Translations under genes and position numbers: made by a program
The notes under the pieces: generated by a model
What the model was told of the DNA's origin: nothing
Seen by the model: only the letters and a program-made list of their open reading frames with translations
Databases searched by the model: none
From: Alkalinema sp. CACIAM 70d
Lineage (GTDB): Bacteria > Cyanobacteriota > Cyanobacteriia > Leptolyngbyales > Leptolyngbyaceae
NCBI GenBank assembly: GCA_002148405.1
Contig: MUGG01000155.1
Location: 23,283-87,282 of the forward strand
Direction: 5' to 3'
Length of the DNA: 64,000 nt
Part shown: positions 44,259 to 54,047 of the stretch, piece after piece
Position numbering within the stretch: the stretch's first letter is position 1
Layout of the letters: every line of letters starts with the position of its first letter

Positions 44259-44778
44259 CAATTGTTGGAGTTGTCGTTGGAATTGTCAATTGGCATGGTT
44301 AAGTTGTTCCCGCATCGATCGGTTTTGTTGAGGGAAACTTATTGTATGAAGATTAGGTCAAAAAGTGCTGTTGAAAGGAATGGAGTAGAATTCTAAGCTA
44401 TTTTTGATGATGGTAGAGTTAGCATATCTCCCTTCATGGTATGCAGAGACGCAATACAGGGGCAATCGTTCAACGATCGTTAAGACCGTATGTTTACTCA
44501 ACGGTTCATCAAAATAACTTTGAAAAGTCTTTCACTGCGATCTCTATTTCATTAAAATGGGCTACTGATGTAAAATCACAACCCCGTGTACCATTCCTCC
44601 TTGTCTAGGGCAATACTCAAAGTCAAATCCTGATGCTGAATGTTGTGAACTAGATGACAAAAGATTAATTTTAGAAAAGAGACTTTAAAAGACATCAGGT
44701 ATTATGGATGGCTTTTGCCACACTAGAGATGTAACATTCTTGCATTTGCGGCAACCGCCTCAAGAGGAGGGCATTGTC
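44259..44778. other. Intergenic region
   Basis: A 520-bp gap. No gene, strong hairpin or repeat array seen. It must hold the promoter of the exported protein at 44779. Confidence 0.4.
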
Positions 44779-45291
44779 ATGAGAAGAATGCTAATAAACT
44801 CCGTAGTCCTGGTGACGACCTTTAGTTTGACACTATTAGCGTCCCAAACAGCCATAGCAGACAGTTACACCTTCCGTCTGGAGAACTTTTCAGGTTGGAA
44901 AGATAAAAGTGGTGTAGTAGAAGGCATCTTCAGTTTTGATGCAACTCAGGTGGGTAAAGAGGTGGAGAAAGAGGAGTTGAAATCATTTCGGGTTTCTTAT
45001 ACGAAAGCAGAGTCTGGAAATGCTTTTTACCATGACTTAAAGAACCTTGACAACTTTCATTTTGATCCCACTAAAAAATCTTTAGTTTTTCGTAGTCGTA
45101 AAGATGTGGAGGGCCAACGGCAGGAAGTCATAATCTTCAGACTTAACTCGCTGTTCGCTTCCGATTCGATTGTGCAGATTCTTGATACTAACCGTCCGGA
45201 TTATGCAGAAATTGTTTATGAAACCATAAGTAGCGAGGTTAAGACCGGGTGTAATGCGAAAAAAATTTGCTTAAGGTTGGTGAGTCCTTAG
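44779..45291 (+). CDS. Exported protein, uncharacterised
   Basis: I do not recognise this family. The ATG at 44779 has an AGGAGGG ribosome site upstream and opens a signal peptide, INSVVLVTTFSLTLLASQTA, with likely cleavage at AIA-DS. The mature part (ENFSGWKDKSGVVEGIFSFD and so on) is beta-rich, and a FxxxxKSLVFRS-like stretch follows. Two Cys near the end (GCNAKKIC) could form a disulphide. Probably periplasmic or secreted. No neighbour suggests a role. Confidence 0.6.
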   Translation: MRRMLINSVVLVTTFSLTLLASQTAIADSYTFRLENFSGWKDKSGVVEGIFSFDATQVGKEVEKEELKSFRVSYTKAESGNAFYHDLKNLDNFHFDPTKKSLVFRSRKDVEGQRQEVIIFRLNSLFASDSIVQILDTNRPDYAEIVYETISSEVKTGCNAKKICLRLVSP

Positions 45292-45681
45292 GAAGCTGAT
45301 AGGGTAGTGCCCTGATGTAAGAGAAAAATAACCTTAAGCTGGTGGGTTTCTGCTACAAAGCTTTTGACGAAGCCTGATTCTTTTTCATTTTTTAAGAAAT
45401 AGGACTATCCAATAAAAACAATACATATACAATACATGTATACTAGAAAGCTCATTGTGAAAAGCTTTCAGCGTTTAGAAGTGATTTTACTTTGCATAAA
45501 GTGACTTGTGAGAAATCAGTTCTTGATTGTTTGGACAAACCAGTGTTAGGAGCAATCATTTTTAATCCCTTGCGGGTTAATTCCTCGCCCCTTGGGGTGA
45601 AATACAGATTGGGGCTTGCTCCGGGGTTCATACCATTGATTTGCTGCTTATATTTTTTGGCTTGAACCAATCTCTCTACAT
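45292..45681. other. Intergenic region
   Basis: A 390-bp gap. A minus-strand frame at 45452-45670 is open for 72 codons but has only a TTG start and no signature, so I do not call it. No strong hairpin or repeat array. Confidence 0.4.
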
Positions 45682-46497
45682 TTACAGCGTTAGGGTAAAT
45701 TGGCGCTGGAGGGCAAAGTGCAGGAGGCGCAGGGGGATGCTGGAGCGGCGCAGGATGGGGAACCGGAGGTAACGACCGGACAACAGTCGCAGAAGTCCTT
45801 TGAGGCGGGCTTTACTACGGGTGAGTAGGAGGTCTAGGGTGTTTTGGGCATAGGGTGGACGGAAGGCGAGGCGACCGTAGAGGATGTCAGCGCGGTGGGC
45901 GGTGCTGAGGCCGTGGTTGCGATGTTCGGGGTTCGGGCGTCCGCCATGTTCTCCGTAGTTGCGGAAGGCGACGTAATTTTTCAGCCCTTGTTTGCGTAGA
46001 GTTTCTTCAATTTGGGAGTCCCAGGAGGTGTATTGCCGGGGGCCGTAATTGCTGTGGATACGATCGGCGAGGCTGATGAGGTGTTGTGCGGCGATCGGGG
46101 TGACGAAGTAGGCGACGGTGGAGACGGAAAATCCTTCGGCGTAACCTTGGGGGGAAACGGTATAAATTTGCGGTGCGCAGGTGTAGAGCCATGCAACGCC
46201 TGTGTCTGATTGATCGATCGGGCAAGGTAACGGGAGTTGGCCAATGCCACGCACGGGAACGAAGTCGGCTTCGATGATCAACGCAGGGCGATCGAGGTGC
46301 AGAATTTTTTCCCAGGCGTTGCGGTGGTTCATGAGGCAACGGTAGCTGGGAGAAGCATCGGCCAGATTAGGATCGGGGGCTTGGCGACAGACTTCTGGGT
46401 TGAGGTTTTCTTGGGTTAAGAACTGGGTGAGGGTTTGGGTGTCTTCGCGGTGGGCAATGATGAAGGTTTTTGCGATGGTTTGGCTAAGGGTGGACAT
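45682..46497 (-). CDS. Glycosyltransferase family 25-like protein
   Basis: A 271-residue protein with the pattern of LPS-type GT25 enzymes: KTFIIAHREDTQTLTQFLTQ at the start, ASPSYRCLMNHRNAWEKIL, then PALIIEADFVPVRGIGQLPL. The acidic motif here is EADF, where typical GT25 has EDD, so the metal site is altered. The end is rich in Arg/Leu and looks poorly conserved. The next gene upstream (46557) is a family 4 glycosyltransferase, 59 bp away, so the two probably act on one polysaccharide. Confidence 0.75.
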   Translation of the reverse strand: MSTLSQTIAKTFIIAHREDTQTLTQFLTQENLNPEVCRQAPDPNLADASPSYRCLMNHRNAWEKILHLDRPALIIEADFVPVRGIGQLPLPCPIDQSDTGVAWLYTCAPQIYTVSPQGYAEGFSVSTVAYFVTPIAAQHLISLADRIHSNYGPRQYTSWDSQIEETLRKQGLKNYVAFRNYGEHGGRPNPEHRNHGLSTAHRADILYGRLAFRPPYAQNTLDLLLTRSKARLKGLLRLLSGRYLRFPILRRSSIPLRLLHFALQRQFTLTL

Positions 46498-46556
46498 GGT
46501 GGGAGTAGGCCGGGTAGGGATTGGCTGGACGCGAGTGGGGTAGAAGGGTGGGAGGG

Positions 46557-47762
46557 TTAGGGAGAGAGGGAAAGGGGGGCGGTTAGAAGTTTCTGGGGGG
46601 AAAGGGTTTGTTGGAATAGGGCTTCGATGGCAAGGATGTTGTTGGGTAGGCTGAAGTGGGTTTGGATGTGTTGGCGACAGCGTTGGACGAGGTGGGGGTC
46701 GGTTTGTTTCCAGGCGAGGACGTGCTGGATGCGATCGGCGATGGCGGCGGGATTGCGGGGAGGAAAGAGGGCTTGGCTGAATTCTCCGGTGAGGATTTCG
46801 GGGATGCCGCCGGTGTGGCTGGCGATGACGGGGGTGCCACAGGCCATGGCTTCGATGATGACGCGACCGAAGGGTTCGGGCCAGATGCTGGGCATGATGA
46901 CAAGATCACTGGCTTGGTAGAGGCTGCGGGTGTCGGAGAGGTGCCCTAGGAAGCGGACGTTGGTTTGAATGTTGAGGGTTTGGGTGAGGACTTGCAGCTC
47001 TTTGAGATAGTCGGGGCGATCGAGAAGGGGTTTCCCGGCAATGAGAAGGGTGGTTTTCGGCTGGGTAGCGTGAAATTTAGCGAAGCCGTGCAGCAGATTT
47101 TCCAGTCCTTTGCGGCGATCGAGACGGCCTGCGTAGGCGAGGAGAGTGTGATCGGTGGGAATATTCCACTGTTGTTGCAATTGCTGGCGTGGGGATGGAT
47201 CTTGGGGAGCCACAGGCCGGAAATATTGGGTGTCGATACTGTTGTACACGACATCAATTTTGATGGTTTGGCCCGATCTCTGGAACCAAGGTTTTTGCAG
47301 CCAGGTGTTTTTGGTGTGTTGGGAGACGGTGATAAATTGATGGACGGCGGAGAGGTAGTGCGATCGTTGGAGATCCAGTTTGTCGGGGGCGGGAAGGCGA
47401 AGGTGGCAAACTAGGGGTAGTTGAGTCAGTTGAGACAGCAGCCCAGCGAAGGGGATGTCGTAGATCTGGTTAGTGTAGATTAGGGTGGGTTCACTGGGGG
47501 TAATGAGGGCTTTGGCGCGATTGAGGTCGCGGGGTAAGTTGAGGAAGGTCTGGAGTGGATGGTGACGGGAAAGGGAAAGGGCAGTGATGGGTAGGGTGTG
47601 TTGACAAAAGGTTTGATATTGGGACAGGAGATCGCCAGATTGGGTGTAGAGCAGGCTGATCTGATGCCCACGTTGGTGCAGTTGTCGGGACAGTTCAAAG
47701 AGGCTGCGTTCTTGGCCGCCTCGACGGGAGGTGGGTTCTTTTTCAAGGACAAGAATATGCAT
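46557..47762 (-). CDS. Family 4 glycosyltransferase
   Basis: A 401-residue GT-B glycosyltransferase. The acceptor half has RRGGQERSLFELSRQLHQRG. The donor half has YAGRLDRRKGLENLLHGFAK, then FLGHLSDTRSLYQASDLVIM and the EX7E-type PEPFGRVIIEAMACGTPVIA motif. No membrane spans. Together with the GT25-like gene it forms a two-gene unit for cell-surface glycan synthesis. The sugar cannot be inferred. Confidence 0.9.
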   Translation of the reverse strand: MHILVLEKEPTSRRGGQERSLFELSRQLHQRGHQISLLYTQSGDLLSQYQTFCQHTLPITALSLSRHHPLQTFLNLPRDLNRAKALITPSEPTLIYTNQIYDIPFAGLLSQLTQLPLVCHLRLPAPDKLDLQRSHYLSAVHQFITVSQHTKNTWLQKPWFQRSGQTIKIDVVYNSIDTQYFRPVAPQDPSPRQQLQQQWNIPTDHTLLAYAGRLDRRKGLENLLHGFAKFHATQPKTTLLIAGKPLLDRPDYLKELQVLTQTLNIQTNVRFLGHLSDTRSLYQASDLVIMPSIWPEPFGRVIIEAMACGTPVIASHTGGIPEILTGEFSQALFPPRNPAAIADRIQHVLAWKQTDPHLVQRCRQHIQTHFSLPNNILAIEALFQQTLSPQKLLTAPLSLSP

Positions 47763-47961
47763 GGCACCAACTGTCTCGGTGAATGGTTCAGGGGAAATGG
47801 CCTGGGAATGGGTGATACAGGCTCAGGTTGGTTTATTGTTCCCCAGAAAGCACGTTGGTTCCCATGCAGAATAAATTTTTATTTTTTGGGACGGGTTGAT
47901 AAAGCTCTGATGAATGGATGATCAGCAGTTAATTCATAAGTTGCTTTATCGAATCTCGCGA

Positions 47962-49345
47962 AATACCCCCTCCGCCTGGTGGGGATAGATAGCGACGGCG
48001 CGGTAGCGCCACTCTCCTAAATGTCTTCACAACAACTTTTCAATATATCTTATGGTAAATGTGTTAGCACAAGACTATCGTGATTCGGGTCGAAATCATG
48101 CTCGTTTTAGAGTTCAAAGCTTACGGAAAAAAGAAGCAATATCGTGCGATTGATGAGGCGATTCGGACAGGTCAATTCATTCAAAACAAGTGCTTGCACT
48201 ATTGGATGGACAACGCCAAAGTCTCAAAGTATGACTCAACAAGTATTGCGCAGTGCTTGCCTCTGAATTCTCGTTTGCGGATGAACTGAACAGCATGGCA
48301 CGTCAAGCCAGTGCAGAACGAGCATGGTCATCCATTTCGCGATTCTACGACAATTGCAAAAAGCAGATCAAAGGTAAGAAAGGCTATCCCAATTTTAAGA
48401 AGCACAATCGCTCCGTGGAATACAAAACAAGCGGTTGGAAGTTCTCGGAGACTCGCAAGAAGATCACCTTCACTGATGGCAAAAACATCGGAATGCTGAA
48501 GCTCAAAGGAACGCGGGAGCTAAATTTCTACGACCTCAAATCGCTCAAACGGGTTCGGTTAGTAAAACGAGCCGATGGATACTATGTGCAATGCTGCATG
48601 AGTGTCGATCGGCAAATCAACTTGACACCGACCGGGCAAGCCGTAGGGTTGGATTTGGGGCTGAAATACTTTCTGGCAGACAGTAATGGCGAAACGGTAG
48701 AGTCTCCTAACTTCTACTGCACATCAGAGCGTCAATTGAATCGTGCGAATCGCAAGCAATCGAAGAAGTACCGGAAAGGTGCTAAACCTCAGTCCAAAAA
48801 CTATCACAAGGCTAGACAAACCTATTCTCGCAAGCATTTAAGAGTAAGTCGGCAGCGAAAAGAGTATTGCAAAAATGTTGCATACTCCGTCATCCAATCT
48901 AACGATTTGGTCGCCTATGAAGACTTGAATGTGAAAGGATTGGTGAGAAATCGGCATCTGGCTAAGTCGATTAGTGATGCAGGATGGTCAACGTTTCGCC
49001 ACTGGCTAGAGTATTTTGGCAAGAAGTACGGAAAAGTAACGGTTGCAGTTGCCCCTCAGTACACCAGCCAGGACTGTTCTACCTGTGGTGAAACGGTTAA
49101 AAAATCACTTTCGATGAGAACCCATGTCTGTCCTCACTGTGGCTTCGTGGCAGATCGAGATCACAACGCAGCGATTAACATTTTGCAGAAAGGACTTCGT
49201 ACCGTGGGGCACACGGGAACGTCTATGCTTGGGGAGTCCAGCCCTCTAGTTTCGTTGGAGCAATCCTGCGGGGTTACGGTCGGGTGTTGAACCAAGAATC
49301 CCCATCCGCCTACGCGGTGGGGAGTGTCAATAATTGGATGATTGA
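47962..49345 (+). mobile_element. Solo TnpB (IS1341/IS200-IS605-type) element
   Basis: A tnpB-like gene without a tnpA. Candidate ends are GC-rich hairpins. The left one has CCCC and GGGG arms at 47966-47984 (ACCCCCTCCGCCTGGTGGGG), and the right one at 49300-49323 has CCCCATCCGCCTACGCGGTG followed by GGGAG. A right-end hairpin just after tnpB is where the guide RNA of such elements ends. The exact boundaries are estimates. Confidence 0.7.
48098..49290 (+). pseudogene. tnpB: TnpB (RNA-guided nuclease family), split by a 1-nt deletion
   Basis: The first frame from the ATG at 48098 gives MLVLEFKAYGKKKQYRAIDE to about residue 45 (KYD). The second frame then carries LNKYCAVLASEFSFADELNS to the end at 49290. 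Restoring one C in GACTCAAC at 48233-48240 joins them. The nuclease part is complete. The RuvC-like Asp is in GLDLGLKYFLADSNG, the Glu in VAYEDLNVKG and the last Asp in DRDHNAAINIL. A four-Cys zinc finger is formed by CSTCGE and CPHCGF. So the only defect is the frameshift, unless the read is wrong. Confidence 0.88.
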
Positions 49346-49406
49346 TTAATTATCTGTTGCGCTTTAGTAATGCGTTATTGATTTTGTTGGCAATTGTGTT
49401 GTTGAA

Positions 49407-50402
49407 TTAGCGTTTTAACTTTTTCTGCAACTTCTGCCAGAAGCTTTGGAGACGGAGTTGGGTGATGCGGCTGGGTGTGAGGGGCTGAATATCGCTAGGG
49501 GATTGTTGAGTGTAGTCAAAGAAGGTATTGACTTCAGTGAGGATGTGCTGGAGGCGGGAGAGGATGTTTTCAGTGCGGTATTCGGCGAGGAAGTGGGGTG
49601 GAAGTTCGATCGGAGGTTGGTGCAGGGTTTGCAGGATGCGATCGCGATCGTATTGGGTGGAGTAGCTGGCGATTTTTTGGCTGTTGAAGCTGGGGTCGAG
49701 GTAGTCGGAGAGGCCGTGGTTGACGCTGGAAAAAACATGACAACCACAGGCCATGGCTTCTAGGGGTTGGAGGCCGAAGCCTTCGGTGACGTTGCGTTGG
49801 GCCCAGTATTCGGCGGAGTCGTAAAGGTAGACTTTGCTGCGGTTGAAGAGGATGGAGAGGTCTTCGACGTAGTAGTCTACGATTTCGACGTGGCACTGGC
49901 TTTGCAGGGCAGGGATGAGTTGCTTGAGCAGGTAGGTGGAGGATTTGCGGGCTTGGACGAGGACGTCGATGTCGCGGGGCTGGTGATGGTTTTGGAAGTT
50001 GTCGGAGATTTGGTTGGGGAGGTAGTAGATGGGGGAGTGGGGAGCGTGTTGGCCCCAGTAGCCGAGGGTGTTGCGGCTGACGGTGACGATCGGGATATCG
50101 GCAGGTAAGCGGAAGTTATATCCGGCGCTGTGGGCGTGGTAGAGGGTGGGGTTGCCGTGCAGTTTGCGGATGAGTTTGGGGATGTCGAAGCCCCAGCTGA
50201 TGACGAAGATGCTGTCGGGGTGGTGGGGCTGTTGTTGCAGGAGGTCGTCGAGGAAGAGGTGTTGGGGTTCGCGTTGGCGGTAGGTGACGACTTGGGCAGG
50301 ACAAATCTGTTGGGCGAATTGCAGGGTTTTGAGTTCGGCCCAGAGTCCTCCGCAGGCGAATTTGCCGCTGGTACCGGGGAGGAGGAAGTAGAGCTTTCTC
50401 AT
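49407..50402 (-). CDS. Glycosyltransferase (GT-B type)
   Basis: A 331-residue protein. The N-terminus has the motif GTSGKFACGGLWAELKTLQF. The donor half has DSAEYWAQRNVTEGFGLQPL, then EAMACGCHVFSSVNHGLSDY, matching the EGFG...EAMACG signature of GT4-like enzymes. The order and length are slightly short for GT4. The next genes upstream are unrelated; the two other glycosyltransferase genes lie about 2-4 kb away beyond the TnpB element. The substrate is unknown. Confidence 0.85.
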   Translation of the reverse strand: MRKLYFLLPGTSGKFACGGLWAELKTLQFAQQICPAQVVTYRQREPQHLFLDDLLQQQPHHPDSIFVISWGFDIPKLIRKLHGNPTLYHAHSAGYNFRLPADIPIVTVSRNTLGYWGQHAPHSPIYYLPNQISDNFQNHHQPRDIDVLVQARKSSTYLLKQLIPALQSQCHVEIVDYYVEDLSILFNRSKVYLYDSAEYWAQRNVTEGFGLQPLEAMACGCHVFSSVNHGLSDYLDPSFNSQKIASYSTQYDRDRILQTLHQPPIELPPHFLAEYRTENILSRLQHILTEVNTFFDYTQQSPSDIQPLTPSRITQLRLQSFWQKLQKKLKR

Positions 50403-51116
50403 GGTGGAACGGGGATGGATGAATTCGGTTTGTACGATACCGGGGATGGGGTTTGTTGTAAATGCTTGGGGAGTTAGAGAGTAGGTGGTCGAAATCCTAA
50501 TCTTGCTGTCTCGTTTGAGACTTGAAACGGGTCTTGATGTAAGACTTTTTCGAGATTTGGAGATTAACCTTGTTGCAATATCTTATTTGAGACTTGAAGT
50601 AAGTCTATTTTTAAGTCTTATTTAAGATTACAAGTCTAATTTGGATAATTTGAGTCTTACTGCGAGTCTTTTTTGAGTCTAATTTGAGCTTTTGAGACTT
50701 ATTTTTGGGTGGGATGGTTGCGATCAACATCTCATAGCAGTCGGCATTGCTGAAAAAACGATCACAGGGAGCCAGTCCTCGCGATCGGTTTGACTATTGC
50801 CAAGAGTCTCAAAACTTGTCTCATTGGCTAATTTGAGACTCAATCTGAATCCAGCAATGAGTCTTACTTGAGATTATGTTTGTATATTCTCATTTGAGAC
50901 TCACTTTAAGTCCTTTATGAGTCTTGTGTGAGATGACGAGATTTGAGGTTTGAGTGGTATGTGTGTGGTTGAAGGTTAGGAATTTCTGGGGGGTGCTGAA
51001 GATGGAAAGTTTGATTGTTCCATTTGATTATTCGATCGAGGCTTTAGCAATCTGGATTATGATTGTTCAAATATTTTTAAAACTGTTGTGGTCAAGCCTT
51101 AGTAAAGTTATGGGGA
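50403..51116. repeat. AT-rich intergenic patch with many TTTGAGACTT motifs
   Basis: TTTGAGACT occurs exactly at 50515, 50586, 50691, 50832 and 50893, and an inverted AGTCTCAAA near 50804. Degenerate TGAGTCTT/AAGTCTTA forms fill the space from about 50508 to 50945. Copies occur in both orientations, not in a fixed spacing. No ORF explains it; a short frame at 50954-51148 is not supported. Confidence 0.8.
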
Positions 51117-53426
51117 TTAATGAATTGTTCGCCGTAGGTCGAGAGTAATGGTGTGGTTGATGTGAATTTTGGGGTGGGTGAAATGGGGATGGTGTGAATG
51201 GGGTTCGGTCGGGTGGATTTGGATGCCGTCGGGGGTTATGTGGTAGCGGTAGTGGCCTATCGATTGCTGGGTATGGGTGTCGATTAAAGCAAATTGTAGG
51301 GGGGTGTGAGATGAGACGGCGGGATGGTCGAGCCAGGTGTTTTTGCGGGCACGGAAGCGGACGGCGGCGATGAGGGTATGGGTGTCAGCGGGCTGGAAGG
51401 GGGTGGTGTGATGGTTGCAGTGCAGATGGTAGCGATCGGGGTCGATTGGATCTGGGCTGGTGAGTTTGATTTGGAGCCGTTCTAGGGAGATATCGACGGG
51501 GCGGGAGGTGCCGCCGCCACTGGCATCGCCGAGGACTTTCCAGGGCTCGATCGCGCGGCGAAATTCGAGATTGAGGCGTTGGGGTTGCGTGCTAGTTTCC
51601 GACTGACCAGCGGTCGTCGTGAAGGTGGCATAGTGGGGGAAGCGGAATTGGAAGAAGGGTTGGAACCAGACGCGATCGAAGGGGAATCCGGCTTGCTGGA
51701 GGTCACGGAGAATGTGGTCGAGGTCTTGTTCCAGAAAGTGGGGCAGGAGAAAGCGATCGTGGAGTTGGTGGCCCCAGGGAATCAGGGGTGCGGTGTAGGG
51801 CTGTTCCCTGAACCAGGCGATGCAGGCGCGGATGAGGAGCATTTGCAGCGATCGTAGTTGGTGGTGTTGGGGCATGGCGATGCTGCGGAATTCTAGGATG
51901 CCGAATTGGCTGCGGGGATTGGCGATGGGGAAGAGTTTGTCGATGCAAAGTTCGGCCCGGTGGGTGTTGCCAGTCAGGTCGGTGAGGAGATGGCTGAGGA
52001 GGTGATCCATCACGGCAGGGTCTAGGCTTGGCTGGAGGTGATGGAGGGCAATTTCCAGTTCGGCGAGGTTGTCGGGACGGCCTTCATCAACGCGGGGGGC
52101 TTGGCTGGTGGAGCCGATGAACTGGTCGGAGAAGAGGTAGGTAAGGCTGGGATGGTGCTGCCAGTAGGTGATGAGGCTGCGGAGCAGGTCGGGGCGGCGC
52201 AAAAGGGGACTGGTGGCGGGACGGTGGCCGCCGATCGTGATGTGTGCGCCGCCGCCGGTGCTGATGGGGTGTTTGTCCCAGTCTTGTTTGCAGGTGCCGA
52301 GGCGACAGTCTGCGGCGGTTTCGTAGACGGTTTGGTTGATATGGACAAGTTCTTCCCAGGTTTGGGCGGGGTGGATGTTGACTTCGATGACGCCGGGGTC
52401 AGGGGTGATTTGGAAGCCTTGGATGCCTTGGTTGCTGGGCGGAGCGTAGCCTTCGAGTTGGATGGGAATTTGCAGATGGGCAGCAGTGGTTTCGATCGCG
52501 TGAACCAGCACTAGAAAACTTTTGGCGGTGGAGAGGGGTGGGAGGAAGAGGTGAAGGATGCCATTGCGGGTTTCAGCGGTGAGGGCGAGGTGGATGGTGT
52601 TGGGGGGAATGGGGTGGGGTAGGGTAAGGGGTGGGAGGGTGATGGTTTCGTTGGGTTGTAGGGTAGGCTGGGCTTCGGTGAGGAGGTGGTCTTTTGGGAG
52701 TTGGTGCAGGGGCAGGCGGAGGCCGATCGTGGCGCTGCCGGGGAGGAGTTCTAGGAAAGGGGTGGGGAGTTCCCAGGCGCAGCTTGTCCAGATGGGTTCA
52801 GCGGTGGGGGATGAGTTGTCGGAATCGGGTCGATCGATGGGCAGGAGGGGCAGGAGGTAACCTGCGGGAGAGGGGGAGTCGGTTTCGGGCTGGGGTTCGT
52901 AGGCGGGGCGGATGTGGGCGGGGTTGAGGTGGAGAAGTTGGGTGAGGTGGAGGAGGAAGGACTTGGGATCAGTGCAGGGGGGAAGGGGGGCGTTGTGGTG
53001 GGCTAGAAGGATGGGGTTGTGCCAGATGGGTCGGTGGTCTTCGCGCCAGTAGCAGCCCAAGGCCCAGCGGGGAACGGTTTCGCCGGGATAGGATTTGCCG
53101 ATGCTGTGGAGTAGGATGCTGCCGGGATAGTTAAAGCGGTGTTGCAATTTTTGCAGCAGTTGTTGGGCTATCTCGAATTTTTCATTGCCGAGGGCTGCGA
53201 TCGTCCATTGGGGAGAGTCAAAGTCGTCGATCGAGATGAAGGTCGGTTCTCCACCCATCATGAGGCCGATTTGGTGTTGTTGCAGGTGTTGTTCGATCTG
53301 TTGACCAAGCTGTTGGATGGTTTGCCATTGAACGTCAGTGTAGGGATGAGTAGTCGCGTTGCTGAAAGGGTTGGAAGATGTCACGATGATAACGATGGGT
53401 TGTGATGAGTGTAGGCAAGATGGCAT
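51117..53426 (-). CDS. DUF2126 family protein
   Basis: A 769-residue protein of the DUF2126 family. The hallmark stretch is GLMMGGEPTFISIDDFDSPQ. Further signatures are STGGGAHITIGGHRPATSPL, YLFSDQFIGSTSQAPRVDEG and HRAELCIDKLFPIANPRSQF. In many genomes this domain follows an N-terminal transglutaminase-like domain in a protein of about 1100 residues; here only the C-terminal domain is present. The exact function is unknown. The transglutaminase partner is not encoded within this window. Confidence 0.85.
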   Translation of the reverse strand: MPSCLHSSQPIVIIVTSSNPFSNATTHPYTDVQWQTIQQLGQQIEQHLQQHQIGLMMGGEPTFISIDDFDSPQWTIAALGNEKFEIAQQLLQKLQHRFNYPGSILLHSIGKSYPGETVPRWALGCYWREDHRPIWHNPILLAHHNAPLPPCTDPKSFLLHLTQLLHLNPAHIRPAYEPQPETDSPSPAGYLLPLLPIDRPDSDNSSPTAEPIWTSCAWELPTPFLELLPGSATIGLRLPLHQLPKDHLLTEAQPTLQPNETITLPPLTLPHPIPPNTIHLALTAETRNGILHLFLPPLSTAKSFLVLVHAIETTAAHLQIPIQLEGYAPPSNQGIQGFQITPDPGVIEVNIHPAQTWEELVHINQTVYETAADCRLGTCKQDWDKHPISTGGGAHITIGGHRPATSPLLRRPDLLRSLITYWQHHPSLTYLFSDQFIGSTSQAPRVDEGRPDNLAELEIALHHLQPSLDPAVMDHLLSHLLTDLTGNTHRAELCIDKLFPIANPRSQFGILEFRSIAMPQHHQLRSLQMLLIRACIAWFREQPYTAPLIPWGHQLHDRFLLPHFLEQDLDHILRDLQQAGFPFDRVWFQPFFQFRFPHYATFTTTAGQSETSTQPQRLNLEFRRAIEPWKVLGDASGGGTSRPVDISLERLQIKLTSPDPIDPDRYHLHCNHHTTPFQPADTHTLIAAVRFRARKNTWLDHPAVSSHTPLQFALIDTHTQQSIGHYRYHITPDGIQIHPTEPHSHHPHFTHPKIHINHTITLDLRRTIH

Positions 53427-53581
53427 TCTCTACCCAATGTTCAGGCTGGGCAGGAAATGGGCGTATGTTTAGTGAGATGGAAGATTGAGAGGGACGATCG
53501 AGTTTGTCTAGCTTGGAAAGGGAACTCGATCGTTGTCTGGGTACCTGGTTTGATGGCTCTCTGGAGCTATCTAGAACGGAT

Positions 53582-53935
53582 CTAGCATTGTGCCTGAGTC
53601 GCAACACGCAAGGTTGAAACTGCTGGGTCGATGGGTTGGTCAGGATTGAGGAGCGGTAGCCGAAGGGCGTTATTGAGATTGAGAGGGCTGCTCAGGAGGT
53701 GAACCCAGTTTCCTTGAATGAGAAGAAAATAGCGCTGTTGGACAGTGGTTAGTTTGATGATGATGCCTTGGTGGGTCTTCCAGACTTCTGGAGGGAGTTG
53801 CCAGGTTCCGGTGGGGAGGATTTGGCGGGTGGGGCTGGTGATGCCGAGGCTGTGGGTAAGGATGACGATCGTATTGTGTTGGTCATTGTCGAGGTAAAGG
53901 TCTTGTCCGATATTGAGTGTACAAAAATAGGCCAT
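53582..53935 (-). CDS. Conserved-looking hypothetical protein (117 aa)
   Basis: I do not recognise a family. The product has a beta-rich pattern (LNIGQDLYLDNDQHNTIVIL, WQLPPEVWKTHQGIIIKLTT). There is no signal peptide or membrane span. The ATG at 53935 is used. It is transcribed divergently from the leucine-rich-repeat gene with a gap of about 110 bp, and lies 155 bp upstream of the DUF2126 gene on the same strand. Function unknown. Confidence 0.5.
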   Translation of the reverse strand: MAYFCTLNIGQDLYLDNDQHNTIVILTHSLGITSPTRQILPTGTWQLPPEVWKTHQGIIIKLTTVQQRYFLLIQGNWVHLLSSPLNLNNALRLPLLNPDQPIDPAVSTLRVATQAQC

Positions 53936-54047
53936 GAAGGTGATTCCTCAGGGCTGTGACAGGCTATCATTGTCGGGTCGATCGGGCGTAATGCTCAAGT
54001 TTTTAAGAATCCTGTTAGTTTTTGTGGGATTGGTTGAGGGTCTGTCC

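Noticed and set aside
45452..45670. Minus-strand 72-aa frame before the GT25-like gene
   Set aside because: Only a TTG start, no signature and no clear ribosome site.
50954..51148. Plus-strand 64-aa hydrophobic ORF after the TTTGAGACTT patch
   Set aside because: It overlaps the end of the DUF2126 gene, has no ribosome site I can defend and no known relative; possible but not supported.
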